Notes under the pieces: generated by a model
Told to the model about the DNA's origin: nothing
The model's database searches: none
The model's input: the letters and a program-made list of their open reading frames with translations, nothing else
Program-made: the position numbers and the translations under genes
Part shown: positions 25,269-33,172 of the stretch, piece after piece
Position numbering within the stretch: position 1 is the first letter of the stretch
Layout: every line of letters starts with the position of its first letter
DNA from: UBA1952 sp965246785
GTDB taxonomy: Bacteria > Bacteroidota > Bacteroidia > Chitinophagales > Chitinophagaceae
Length of the DNA stretch: 64,000 nt
Direction of reading: 5' to 3'
NCBI GenBank assembly: GCA_965246785.1
Contig: CBDFFM010000020.1
Coordinates: 62,001 to 126,000 of the forward strand

Positions 25269-25805
25269 CTACCAATCACTCTTACTGCTTGACTTGGCAG
25301 CTTCCTCAATACCGCCGAAGAACGCTGTAAGGGCTGGGTCAACTTTTTCATTTATGGCTTTGATATAAACCTTATTCCATTCAAATGCTTCTAATGAGCC
25401 GCCATGCAGCGTACTAATAACAGCATAGTAGCTAAATGAAGTTGCAAAAATCCTGAGTTTATTATCCTTGAATTCAACCGTCAGTTTGAAGTTTAATTGC
25501 TGTGCTTTGATATTTGCCCAAACCAGTTCTCCGAGGGACAGCGTAGGACTAGTAATAATCGATTCGTAGTTGACATCGTCAAACGTCATCACATTATCAG
25601 AGGATTGCACTGTTGTCTGAATGTGCTTTTTGACGCGTTTGTACAATTCAATTTTACTAGTACTTGGAACATCCAGTACCTTTTCATAAATCCAAACTCC
25701 ATTGGCGTTTTGTTTGAGTACCGTAGGTTCAATCTTAGCCATTTTCGCAAGCGCCGACTGACTAATAAAGCAGAGTAGAAGAGCTACGTAGGTTATGAGC
25801 TTCAT
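25269..25805 (-). CDS. DUF4468 family exported protein
   Basis: 178 residues from the ATG at 25805. MKLITYVALLLCFISQSALA is a Sec signal peptide. The mature protein has the DUF4468 pattern: a first part with YEKVLDVPSTSKIELYKRVK, a centre with VNYESIITSPTLSLGELVWA, and a strand-helix region NFKLTVEFKDNKLRIFATSF. DUF4468 has a TBP-like fold and unknown function in Bacteroidota. The start at 25805 is chosen over 25865 for the signal peptide. It is AT-richer than its surroundings, like the gene at 17532. Confidence 0.75.
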   Translation of the reverse strand: MKLITYVALLLCFISQSALAKMAKIEPTVLKQNANGVWIYEKVLDVPSTSKIELYKRVKKHIQTTVQSSDNVMTFDDVNYESIITSPTLSLGELVWANIKAQQLNFKLTVEFKDNKLRIFATSFSYYAVISTLHGGSLEAFEWNKVYIKAINEKVDPALTAFFGGIEEAAKSSSKSDW

Positions 25806-25846
25806 GTTGTGATTTTCGCTAAAAATAGGGGTTTTTCCTGCCGCTG

Positions 25847-25870
25847 TCGGTATTATGACCAACAACGAAC
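25847..25870. repeat. GTTGTTGGTC-type dispersed hairpin, imperfect copy
   Basis: Arms TGTCGGT / GACCAACAAC around TATTAT, 42 bp upstream of the DUF4468 gene. The copy at 17987 sits in a similar place before another AT-rich small gene. Confidence 0.6.
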
Positions 25871-25969
25871 TCGGAAGCCATACCCCTAAGCTGCCGGTGA
25901 TAATACCAGCAACGGCGAGAGCGTTGGCGGCGGAAGCTTATACGTGACCAGCTGAATCCGGAGCATTAT

Positions 25970-26126
25970 TTCCTCCGGGAAGGCCTTCCCTGCCGCCGGG
26001 AAGGTGATTCCGGCGGCAGGAATTGAATTCCGGCGGCAGGAAAGGTGATTCCTGCCGCCGGAAAGGCGATTCCGGCGGCAGAGAAAGCAATTCCGGCGGC
26101 AGGAATTGAAATCCTTCCTCCGGGAA
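25970..26126. repeat. Phased inverted-repeat array 3 (TTCCGGCGGCAGGAA, about 21-bp period)
   Basis: Lies between the divergent DUF4468 gene and the aldehyde dehydrogenase gene (gap 25806-26276). Imperfect palindromes of the form TTCC(N)GGAA occur at 25970 (TTCCTCCGGGAA), 25986, 26008, 26028, 26049, 26070, 26091 and 26115 (TTCCTCCGGGAA). The five central starts are 20,21,21,21 bp apart. The central units carry GGCGGCAG, or its reverse complement at 25986 and 26049. The two outermost units share the shorter word TTCCTCCGGGAA, like caps. Confidence 0.9.
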
Positions 26127-26173
26127 GGCTTTTCCAGCAGCGCCGCAATCCGCTTATGCTAAGGGAAAAGCCA

Positions 26174-26239
26174 AACAGACTGACAGCCGATGAAACGTGC
26201 GACGCAAGGAAAGATTGGGAGCGAACCGAAAACCGGCTA
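26174..26239 (+). repeat. 66-bp dispersed repeat, copy C
   Basis: Begins AACAGACTGAC, has the core GTGCGACGCAAGGAAAGATT, and ends ACCGGCTA. It stops 37 bp before the dehydrogenase ATG. Confidence 0.8.
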
Positions 26240-26276
26240 CCAAAAAATCTTCCCTAAAACCCGTCTCTTTGCACCT

Positions 26277-27734
26277 ATGAACCTGCACGCACCGGCCCGT
26301 ATCCAAAACTTCATCGGCGGCTCCTTCCGCGACGCCATCGGCGAGGGCTGGATGGACAATATCAACCCCGCCACGGGCGAAGTGTATAGCCAGACGCCGG
26401 ACTCCGATGCGGGGGATGTGGACTTCGCCGCAGGCGCGGCGAAGGCGGCTTTTGCCGGCTGGAGCACGACGCCGGCGGAGGAGCGCTTTAAGGTGCTGAA
26501 CCGGATTGCGGAGGGGATTGATAAGAATGGGGAGGCCCTTGCGCTGGCGGAGACGAATGATAACGGGAAGCCGCTGTGGCTGAGCAAGCGGGTGGATATT
26601 CCGCGGGCCTCTTCCAACTTCCGCTTCTTTGCGACGGGCATCATGCACACGAGCACGGAGAGCCACAGCATGGAGGATAAGGCGATTAATTACACGCTGC
26701 GGCAGCCGATTGGGGTGGTGGGCTGCATCTCGCCGTGGAACCTGCCGCTGTACCTGTTTACGTGGAAGATTGCGCCGGCGCTGGCGGCGGGCAATTGCGT
26801 GGTGGCGAAGCCGAGCGAGGTGACTCCGATGACGGCATACCTGCTGTCTGTCATTTGCAAGGAGGCGGGCCTGCCGGATGGGGTGCTGAATATTGTGCAC
26901 GGCGGCGGCCCGAAGTGCGGCAGCGCGATTGTGGCGCACCCGGAGATTAAGGCGATTTCATTCACGGGCTCCACGCGGGCGGGTCGGGATATTGCGGCGG
27001 TGGCTGCGCCACAGTTTAAGAAGCTGAGCCTGGAGCTGGGCGGGAAGAACCCGAACATCATTTTCGCGGACTGCGATTGGGATAAGATGATGCGGACGAC
27101 GGTGCAGTCGTCATTCTCTAATCAGGGGCAGATATGTCTTTGTGGTTCGCGGATATTGGCGGAGGAAAGTGTGTATGAAAAGTTCAGGGAGGAGTTTGTG
27201 GCGCGTGTAAGCAAGCTGACGGTCGGCGACCCGCTGGATGAGAATAGCAAGCAGGGCGCGGTGGTGAGCAAGCTGCATTTTGATAAGGTGATGGGGATGA
27301 TTGCGGGGGCGAAGGAAGAAGGCGGGAAGCTCTTGCTGGGCGGCGAGGCGGTGAAGCCGGCGGGGCGCTGCGCGAATGGCCTGTTCATCCAGCCTACCAT
27401 TTTTGAAGGATTAGACGCGAGCTGCCGGACGAACATGGAAGAAATCTTCGGCCCGGTGGTGACGCTGCAATCGTTTAAGACGGAAGATGAGGCCCTTCAG
27501 CTTGCTAATACTTCGGACTACGGCTTGTCGGCTACCATCTGGACGCAGGATGTGAGCCGGGCGCATCGCGTAAGCGCGAAGGTGCACAGCGGCATCATCT
27601 GGGTGAACTGCTGGCTGCTGCGCGATTTGCGGACGCCGTTCGGCGGGTTTAAAAACAGCGGGGTTGGAAGGGAAGGCGGCTGGGATGCCTTGCGGTTTTT
27701 TACGGAGCCTAAGAATGTGTGTATAGAACTGTAA
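26277..27734 (+). CDS. Aldehyde dehydrogenase, probable 2-aminomuconate/2-hydroxymuconate semialdehyde dehydrogenase
   Basis: 485 residues from the ATG at 26277, the usual length for NAD-dependent ALDHs. Motifs: ISPWNLPLYLFTWKIAPALA, the NAD site SFTGSTRAGRDIA, the catalytic Glu in LELGGKNPN, the catalytic Cys in NQGQIC, and the C-terminal PFGGFKNSGVGREGG. The subfamily call rests on similarity to muconate semialdehyde dehydrogenases and on the RidA-type deaminase downstream; both act in sequence in the kynurenine route of tryptophan breakdown. A TCTCTTTG box ends 5 nt before the start. The substrate assignment is inference. Confidence 0.8.
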   Translation: MNLHAPARIQNFIGGSFRDAIGEGWMDNINPATGEVYSQTPDSDAGDVDFAAGAAKAAFAGWSTTPAEERFKVLNRIAEGIDKNGEALALAETNDNGKPLWLSKRVDIPRASSNFRFFATGIMHTSTESHSMEDKAINYTLRQPIGVVGCISPWNLPLYLFTWKIAPALAAGNCVVAKPSEVTPMTAYLLSVICKEAGLPDGVLNIVHGGGPKCGSAIVAHPEIKAISFTGSTRAGRDIAAVAAPQFKKLSLELGGKNPNIIFADCDWDKMMRTTVQSSFSNQGQICLCGSRILAEESVYEKFREEFVARVSKLTVGDPLDENSKQGAVVSKLHFDKVMGMIAGAKEEGGKLLLGGEAVKPAGRCANGLFIQPTIFEGLDASCRTNMEEIFGPVVTLQSFKTEDEALQLANTSDYGLSATIWTQDVSRAHRVSAKVHSGIIWVNCWLLRDLRTPFGGFKNSGVGREGGWDALRFFTEPKNVCIEL

Positions 27735-27739
27735 ATTTG
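27732..27739 (+). promoter_or_regulatory. -7 promoter box of the vapBC pair
   Basis: TAAATTTG matches TAnnTTTG exactly and begins with the stop codon of the dehydrogenase gene. It ends 5 nt before the antitoxin ATG, so the toxin-antitoxin pair could have its own promoter inside the operon. Confidence 0.45.
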
Positions 27740-27744
27740 AGATT

Positions 27745-27933
27745 ATGGTGATAGAGATAGATACCCAGCATGATTCTCCGGAAGAAATCCAGGAGAAACT
27801 TCATGCGATGCAGGAGCATATGGAGCAGGAGCGAACCGCAAAGCGTAAAAGCCTTGCCCACTTATGCGGGTCGGTAAAGTGGGAGGAAGATGCTCTTGCT
27901 TACCAAAAACGTCTGCGTGATGAGTGGGAATAA
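27745..27933 (+). CDS. Probable antitoxin of a VapBC pair
   Basis: 62 residues, highly charged and mostly helical (DSPEEIQEKLHAMQEHMEQE). The C-terminal part (CGSVKWEEDALAYQKRLRDE) resembles the toxin-wrapping tail of antitoxins paired with PIN toxins. No clear AbrB or RHH DNA-binding domain can be made out. The call rests on size, position and the 14-nt overlap with the PIN-domain gene. Confidence 0.7.
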   Translation: MVIEIDTQHDSPEEIQEKLHAMQEHMEQERTAKRKSLAHLCGSVKWEEDALAYQKRLRDEWE

Positions 27934-28291
27934 AATCCTGTTTGACACGAATGTGCTTATTCATTTTCTGAATGGAGATAGAAGCCTGATTCCTATTCTT
28001 GAAGAAACAGACAAGCACATTTCTTTCCTTACGGAAATTGAGCTTTACAGCAAGCCTCAACTTACTGAAGTTCAAAAGGCATCAATCGCAGAATTGATTT
28101 CAGCCTGCAATGTGCTTCCTTATGAGCACGCCATGAAGGAGACCATTATTACGCTACGCATAAAGTACCGGCTGAAAATGCCGGATGCATTTATCGCGGC
28201 GGCAAGTCACTATTACAAGCTACCGCTTTACACTTATGACAAAGGATTTTCAGAAATAGAAAGTCTGGGACTCTTTTTACCAAAGCAATGA
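27920..28291 (+). CDS. vapC: PIN domain toxin VapC
   Basis: 123 residues from MSGNKILFDTNVLIHFLNGD. The acidic PIN residues are present: Asp in FDTNV, Glu in FLTEIELYSKP, Asp in MPDAFIAAAS and Asp in TYDKGF. PIN toxins cleave RNA, often tRNA or rRNA, and are held inactive by the antitoxin. The ATG at 27920 overlaps the antitoxin stop, and the TGA overlaps the ATG of the following deaminase gene by 4 nt. So it is tightly built into the catabolic operon. Confidence 0.88.
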   Translation: MSGNKILFDTNVLIHFLNGDRSLIPILEETDKHISFLTEIELYSKPQLTEVQKASIAELISACNVLPYEHAMKETIITLRIKYRLKMPDAFIAAASHYYKLPLYTYDKGFSEIESLGLFLPKQ

Positions 28292-28707
28292 ACGAAAAAA
28301 TAGAAGCCACTGCTGCGCCTAAGCCCATGGGCCTTTATCCGCACGCTCGTCGTGTAGGCAACATGCTCTTCCTCTCCGGCATAGGCCCGCGCAACCCGGA
28401 GGACGACTCCATTCCGGGACTGGAATTAGACCAGCACGGCCAGTTCAAAAGCTTTGACTTTGAAGCGCAGTGCCACAGCGTGTTTAAGAACGTGCGCACG
28501 GTGCTGGAAGCCTCCGGCGCGAAGTGGGAAGACTTGGTGGACGTAACAACATTTCTCGTGGATATGAAGCGGGACTTCCACACCTACAACCGCATCTATA
28601 CGGAGTATTTCAAAGACGCGCAGCCTTGCCGTACGACTGTGGGTGTTACTTCTTTGCCGAGTGCGATTGCTATTGAATTGAAGTGTGTGGCAGTGATTGG
28701 CGATTAA
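28288..28707 (+). CDS. RidA family protein, probable 2-aminomuconate deaminase
   Basis: 139 residues of the YjgF/RidA fold. The start includes PKPMGLYPHARRVGNMLFLS and GIGPRNPEDDSIPGLELD. The body has VFKNVRTVLEASGAKWEDLV, with a C-terminal RTTVGVTSLPSAIAIELKCV. The PHARRVGN stretch with insertion DSIPGLELD is typical of the 2-aminomuconate deaminase branch rather than generic RidA. It would follow the semialdehyde dehydrogenase in kynurenine/aminomuconate degradation. Start overlaps vapC by 4 nt. Confidence 0.8.
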   Translation: MNEKIEATAAPKPMGLYPHARRVGNMLFLSGIGPRNPEDDSIPGLELDQHGQFKSFDFEAQCHSVFKNVRTVLEASGAKWEDLVDVTTFLVDMKRDFHTYNRIYTEYFKDAQPCRTTVGVTSLPSAIAIELKCVAVIGD

Positions 28708-29504
28708 GGCATCGGTACATCCACCCGGACTTCCTTAGAAAAACCTTTCCCTTCCATCCGCCACATTACACTGCGCAGCACAACCGTTGCCGGCGCCTGA
28801 TCAGCCGAGCGAAGATTGCGCACCGCATCCAGCCACTCCTGCGTATCCTGACGATTTAGTCGTGCCTTCCGCGCTGCCTGTTGCACCGCATTTCGCAGCG
28901 CCGCCGGCGATGGCATCTTGTATTCTAAATCAGTGCCGCTTAGGCCAGTAATGCTGTAAGCACCGGTGGAGCCGCTCAGCGCTTCCCAGCCGGAAGTCTG
29001 TTTGGGCAGCGATTCCAGCGTCAGCTTGTCGCTGCCGTCTTTCAGCGCCAGCATCGTCTGCGTACGCTGCGAAACTTTTGTTACCGCGTTGCCGCTTATG
29101 CGCAGGCTTGCGCCCTCAAGACTCCCGCCACTGAGCGTAAAGGATGCGCCCCGCGCCGTGCTGTAGTCTTTGACCTGCTCGCGCACCGTAATGCCAGGGA
29201 TGAAAACGGTTACCTCCTTGAACTGAATGGACAAGCCATTGCCGGCAGGCGCAGCTTGCTGAAGGGCCTGAGCTTTTACGGAAGTGTCCGCAGCGGGTTG
29301 CTGCGCCTGGGCTTCTTCCGCTCTTTCGGAGGTAATGACCGGCTTCAGGTCGGGCACCTGGTCTTGCAGCAGCGATTCATTGGTCTCTGTGACTATGGTA
29401 GATGAATCGCCGAGCGAGATTGGGCCCCGGCTCTTGCCGCCATCGCCTTTGCAGGCAGCAAAAGATATTATCGGAATCAGGAGTAAGGCGTAGCGGTGTT
29501 GCAT
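28704..29504 (-). CDS. Lipoprotein of unknown function
   Basis: 266 residues. MQHRYALLLIPIISFAAC has a lipobox with Cys at residue 18. A low-complexity Ser/Gln/Ala stretch (about 60-95) is followed by a beta-rich region (SIQFKEVTVFIPGITVREQV; GASFTLSGGSLEGASLRISG) and a C-terminal helical then beta part ending KEVRVDVPMP. I do not recognise it. Its stop overlaps the convergent deaminase gene by 4 nt. Confidence 0.7.
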   Translation of the reverse strand: MQHRYALLLIPIISFAACKGDGGKSRGPISLGDSSTIVTETNESLLQDQVPDLKPVITSERAEEAQAQQPAADTSVKAQALQQAAPAGNGLSIQFKEVTVFIPGITVREQVKDYSTARGASFTLSGGSLEGASLRISGNAVTKVSQRTQTMLALKDGSDKLTLESLPKQTSGWEALSGSTGAYSITGLSGTDLEYKMPSPAALRNAVQQAARKARLNRQDTQEWLDAVRNLRSADQAPATVVLRSVMWRMEGKGFSKEVRVDVPMP

Positions 29505-29594
29505 GGGCCGGCTTTATTGTTAGGGCGAAAATAGCACTTGGTAAGTCCGCAAAGCAGCATTAACCGGCTTTAGCCAATCACCGGATATCCTTAA

Positions 29595-29614
29595 CCCCAG
29601 ACTTTAGTCTGGGG
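29595..29614 (-). terminator. Palindrome/terminator at the permease stop codon
   Basis: CCCCAGACT, TT, AGTCTGGGG is a perfect stem. It overlaps the permease stop codon at 29604. The T run is weak. The same palindrome is a common extragenic repeat in other bacteria, so it may be a REP rather than a dedicated terminator. Confidence 0.5.
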
Positions 29615-30941
29615 ACGGCAGACGTGCATGAAACACACGCGTCACCTGCCAGCCCAGTTCCGCACTGCCAATAGCCAGCGCCGAAAATATAGCCGGCTTC
29701 AAAGCCTCGCCCGAAGATGCGAACGCGCCGCAAATGGCGATGCTGTACACACCAACCGGCAAGGCATACATGGCGCAAAGTCCCGGAACACCCAGCTTAA
29801 TCCTGAATGACCTTAGCGCATCCGGCACTTTAATGCGCAAGGCTATCAGCGCCACAAATTCCAGAAACAGTCCGGCGCCGTAAAGCGTTACGTCAATCAC
29901 GATTAGTTGTTCAAAAGACCAGAATATCATACCGCTCACCACTACTGCGCAGACGATGATAGAGACGTACGGCGTGCCGAAGCGCGAATGAGATTTACTG
30001 AGTGCCTTCGGCAGAAGGCGGTCAGCGGCCATGACTTCCGGCACGCGGCTAACGGAAAGAAGCACCGCATTGTAAAGTCCAAGCGCGCTCGCCAATCCAC
30101 CAATAGCGACTGCCGAACCAAGCCACCTTCCGCCAATCAGTTCGCCGAGCACCGGGAAGCCGCCGTCTTTTAGGCCCTTCGCGTCAATGCCGGAAGCCTG
30201 CATGATGATAACCACGATGGCATAGACGCCGAGCACGGTACAGAAGGCCAACACGATAGCGCGGATGTAGGTGCGCGGCGCATCGCTCACTTCGCCGGCG
30301 TAAGTTGTAGCATTATCCCAGCCAAAGAAGTTCCACATCACGGTGTAAAGCGCCATGCCGAGCATCGGGAAGGGAATGCCTTTCAGCGATGGCGCAGGTA
30401 ATGCGTGCAGCGCCTGCGGATGCACCAGTGCCATGACGCCCATAATCAGAAAAGGCGTCAGCACCATTGCGCCGAGCAGCATGGACAGCTTGCCTATGGG
30501 TGAGACACCGAGGATATTCAGCCCCGCACCGAGCCAGATGATGGCGAGGCAGACCGGGATTTTATAAGCACTCACTTCAGGCCAGAAGTAAGCCGCGTAG
30601 GTGACGAAGAGCACCGGATAAATGGCGAGGTCAACGAAGGTGTAGAGCCATGTCCACCAGCCTTCGTAAAAGCCAAACCTTGGCCCAAGCGCCCGCTTCA
30701 CCCATTCATAATAGCCGCCGGTGATGGGCATCATGCTGTTTAATTCCAGCACGGTGAGGATGGCGGGAATGTCCCAAAGCAGCGGCGTGACGATGAGTAG
30801 CAGCAGCGCGGCGTCGCGGCCAGCGTAGGTGAGCAGCGGCTCCAATCCGTACGGCCCGCCGGAGACCGTCAGGAAGATGACGGCGGCGAGCGGGAGGATG
30901 CGGAGCTTTTTGGAGGACGGGCTTTTTACCACAGAGGACAT
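29604..30941 (-). CDS. APC family amino acid permease
   Basis: 445 residues with about 12 membrane segments. The first helix has LTVSGGPYGLEPLLTYAGRD, the unwound GxG-type substrate site of APC transporters. ITGGYYEWVKRALGPRFGFY follows, and then NFFGWDNATTYAGEVSDAPR in the sixth segment region. It should import or exchange an amino acid or amine; the specificity is not readable. The ATG at 30941 is used; a GTG at 30953 is possible. The promoter region contains a CTCTGTG repeat. Confidence 0.88.
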   Translation of the reverse strand: MSSVVKSPSSKKLRILPLAAVIFLTVSGGPYGLEPLLTYAGRDAALLLLIVTPLLWDIPAILTVLELNSMMPITGGYYEWVKRALGPRFGFYEGWWTWLYTFVDLAIYPVLFVTYAAYFWPEVSAYKIPVCLAIIWLGAGLNILGVSPIGKLSMLLGAMVLTPFLIMGVMALVHPQALHALPAPSLKGIPFPMLGMALYTVMWNFFGWDNATTYAGEVSDAPRTYIRAIVLAFCTVLGVYAIVVIIMQASGIDAKGLKDGGFPVLGELIGGRWLGSAVAIGGLASALGLYNAVLLSVSRVPEVMAADRLLPKALSKSHSRFGTPYVSIIVCAVVVSGMIFWSFEQLIVIDVTLYGAGLFLEFVALIALRIKVPDALRSFRIKLGVPGLCAMYALPVGVYSIAICGAFASSGEALKPAIFSALAIGSAELGWQVTRVFHARLPSPD

Positions 30942-31009
30942 AGAGTTTCGCACAGAGTTTCACTGAGTGCTCTGTGTACCTCTGTGCCGTACTCAGTGCG
31001 CTCTGTGGT
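30928..31009. repeat. CACAGAG/CTCTGTG inverted repeat cluster
   Basis: ACCACAGAG (30928-30936) pairs with CTCTGTGGT (31001-31009), and an inner CACAGAG (30951) pairs with CTCTGTG (30970). The unit belongs to the widespread CTCTGTG...CTCTGTGGTTAAA repeat family. It overlaps the permease start and ends 5 bp before the E1 stop. Confidence 0.75.
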
Positions 31010-31013
31010 TAAA

Positions 31014-33005
31014 TCAGTAAGCCAACAGCTTCGCCACACTTTCCCCAAGCCGCCCCTTCGCCATAAAAGCCTGCTCCAATTCTATCGCAAACGGCACCGG
31101 CGTGTCCAGGCTGGCGCAACGCACAATCGGTGCGTCCAGCAGCTCAAAGCAATGCTCACTAATCCATGCGCCCAGCTCGCCGCCGAGGCCACCGATCAGC
31201 GTATCCTCGTGCAGCAACAGCACCTTGCCGGTAGCTTTCACCGCTTCGCGGATGGCGTCATAATCCAGCGGCAGCAGCGTGCGCAAGTCCAGAATGTAAA
31301 AGGATGTTTCGGGATGCTGCGCCGCATATTCACTTGCCCAATGCACGCCTGCGCCATATGTAATGATGGTAATGTCTTCGCCTTCCTGCACGATGCGCGC
31401 TTTGCCGATTTCAATCGTGTACCATTCATCCGGCACCGGCCCGCTGATGCTCCGGTAAAGTGCCTTGTGCTCAAAGTACATTACCGGGTTCGGGTCTTCC
31501 AGCGCGGCACACATCAGGCCCTTCGCATCTTCCGGCGTGGAGGGATAAACCACCTTCAGGCCCGGCGTGTGGACGAACCACGCCTCATTGCTCTGCGAGT
31601 GGAATGGCCCCGCGCCCACGCCGCCGCCGGTTGGCATTCTGATTACCACATCGGCATTCTGCCCCCAGCGATAATGAATCTTCGCGAGGTTATTGATAAT
31701 CTGGTTGAAGCCCACCGTTACAAAGTCGGCAAACTGCATCTCCATCATACTTTTAAAGCCTTTGATGCTGAGTCCCAGCGCCGCGCCTACGATGGCGCTT
31801 TCGCAAAGCGGTGTGTTGCGGACACGGGCCTTGCCAAAGGCTTCCACAAATCCTTCCGTGACCTTGAATGCGCCGCCATACTCGGCGATGTCCTGGCCCA
31901 TCAATACGAGATTGGGGAAGCGCTCCATGCTCTGGCGGAGGGCGTCGGAGATGGCGTTGATGAATTTCTTTTCCGATTGTTGGACGGTTGTTGGACGGTT
32001 GTTAGACGGTTGTTGGACGGTTGTGTGGGGGGCGTACACATCCCGGATTTCTTCTTCCACATCCGGCGTTACCGGGCCTTCGGCAAAGCCGGCTTCTAAG
32101 CCTGCCTCAATTTCCTGACGAATGCTTTCGCGGAAACCTTCTATCTGCGCTTCGGTGATGTGCTCTTTTTTGAGCAGCCATTTTTCGTAATTGGCCAGCG
32201 GGTCTTTCTTGGCCCATTCTTCAAACAACTCTTTTGGCACGTACTTCACACCGCTGGCTTCTTCATGGCCCCGCATTCTGAACGTCATACATTCTACCAA
32301 AATCGGCTTTTGCTCTTCAATGCAATATTCCCGCGCTTCCTTGATGGCGTTATAGACTTCCAGAATGTTGTTACCGTCAATGCTGATGCCTTTCATCCCA
32401 TACCCCTTCGCGCGGATAGCAAGATTTTCTACCAGAAACTGTTCCCGGCTCGGCGTGCTTAGTCCGTAGCCATTATTCTCAATAATGAAGATGACCGGCA
32501 GCTCCCACACAGCAGCAACATTCAGCGCCTCGTGAAAGTCGCCCTCGCTCGTCGCCCCGTCGCCGGAGAAGGCCAGGCTTACCTTTTCCTCCTTACGCAG
32601 CTTATGCGCCAGTGCCACACCGTCGGCAATGGCGAGTTGCGGCCCGAGGTGGCTGATCATGCCGCAGATATGGTACTCATTCGCGCCAAAGTGGAAGCTT
32701 CGCTCGCGGCCTTTCGAAAAACCGCCTTTGCGACCCTGCCATTGCTTGAAGAGTTGGTCGAAAGGCATCTTTCGTGCCGTGAATACGCCGAGGTTCCGGT
32801 GCATAGGCATGATGTACTCGTCGCTATCCAGCGCCAGGGCGGCGCCTACCGAAATGGCTTCCTGACCGATACCGGAAAACCATTTAGAGATGCGTCCCTG
32901 CCGCAAGAGCACCAGCATCTTCTCCTCTATCATCCGCGGGCGGAGGAGCTCGGTGTAGAGGTTTACCAGTTCCTCAGGTGAAAGACCGTTCCGCTCAAAT
33001 TGCAT
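31014..33005 (-). CDS. Fused 2-oxoacid dehydrogenase E1, alpha and beta domains
   Basis: 663 residues. Residues 1-325 are the thiamine-pyrophosphate-binding alpha part, with SGDGATSEGDFHEALNVAAV and IIENNGYGLSTP. Residues 350-663 are the beta part, with LMGQDIAEYGG, the RMPTGGGVGAGPFHSQS stretch and EDTLIGGLGGELGAWI. Fused E1 of this kind is usual in Bacteroidota and decarboxylates branched-chain 2-oxoacids or pyruvate. No E2 or E3 gene is adjacent. The linker at about 327-342 (TTVQQPSNNRPTTVQQ) is encoded by an 11-bp tandem repeat, an unusual feature described under findings. Confidence 0.92.
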   Translation of the reverse strand: MQFERNGLSPEELVNLYTELLRPRMIEEKMLVLLRQGRISKWFSGIGQEAISVGAALALDSDEYIMPMHRNLGVFTARKMPFDQLFKQWQGRKGGFSKGRERSFHFGANEYHICGMISHLGPQLAIADGVALAHKLRKEEKVSLAFSGDGATSEGDFHEALNVAAVWELPVIFIIENNGYGLSTPSREQFLVENLAIRAKGYGMKGISIDGNNILEVYNAIKEAREYCIEEQKPILVECMTFRMRGHEEASGVKYVPKELFEEWAKKDPLANYEKWLLKKEHITEAQIEGFRESIRQEIEAGLEAGFAEGPVTPDVEEEIRDVYAPHTTVQQPSNNRPTTVQQSEKKFINAISDALRQSMERFPNLVLMGQDIAEYGGAFKVTEGFVEAFGKARVRNTPLCESAIVGAALGLSIKGFKSMMEMQFADFVTVGFNQIINNLAKIHYRWGQNADVVIRMPTGGGVGAGPFHSQSNEAWFVHTPGLKVVYPSTPEDAKGLMCAALEDPNPVMYFEHKALYRSISGPVPDEWYTIEIGKARIVQEGEDITIITYGAGVHWASEYAAQHPETSFYILDLRTLLPLDYDAIREAVKATGKVLLLHEDTLIGGLGGELGAWISEHCFELLDAPIVRCASLDTPVPFAIELEQAFMAKGRLGESVAKLLAY
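31979..32022. repeat. 11-bp tandem repeat inside the E1 linker
   Basis: Four contiguous units: GTTGGACGGTT, GTTGGACGGTT, GTTAGACGGTT and GTTGGACGGTT. On the coding strand three units encode 11 residues (TTVQQPSNNRP). Loss or gain of one unit shifts the frame. Confidence 0.95.
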
Positions 33006-33117
33006 GGCGCGAAGGTGACCAAGATTTTTTGGATTGACGCCAGTATTGGCAGGATTCTGCGGCCCGGCCCCGTAGGAACGCGCCTGGCGGCGGCGCGTTC
33101 AAAACAGCCGCAAAAAA

Positions 33118-33145
33118 ATCCGGGCTGCCTTTTGGGCAGCCCGGA
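33118..33145 (-). terminator. Terminator of the large T9SS protein gene
   Basis: Arms ATCCGGGCTGCC (33118-33129) and GGCAGCCCGGAT (33134-33145) with a 4-nt loop. On the minus strand TTTTTTTGCGG follows. Confidence 0.9.
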
Positions 33146-33172
33146 TATATAGCTCAGCTATTTCGCAGCGGA

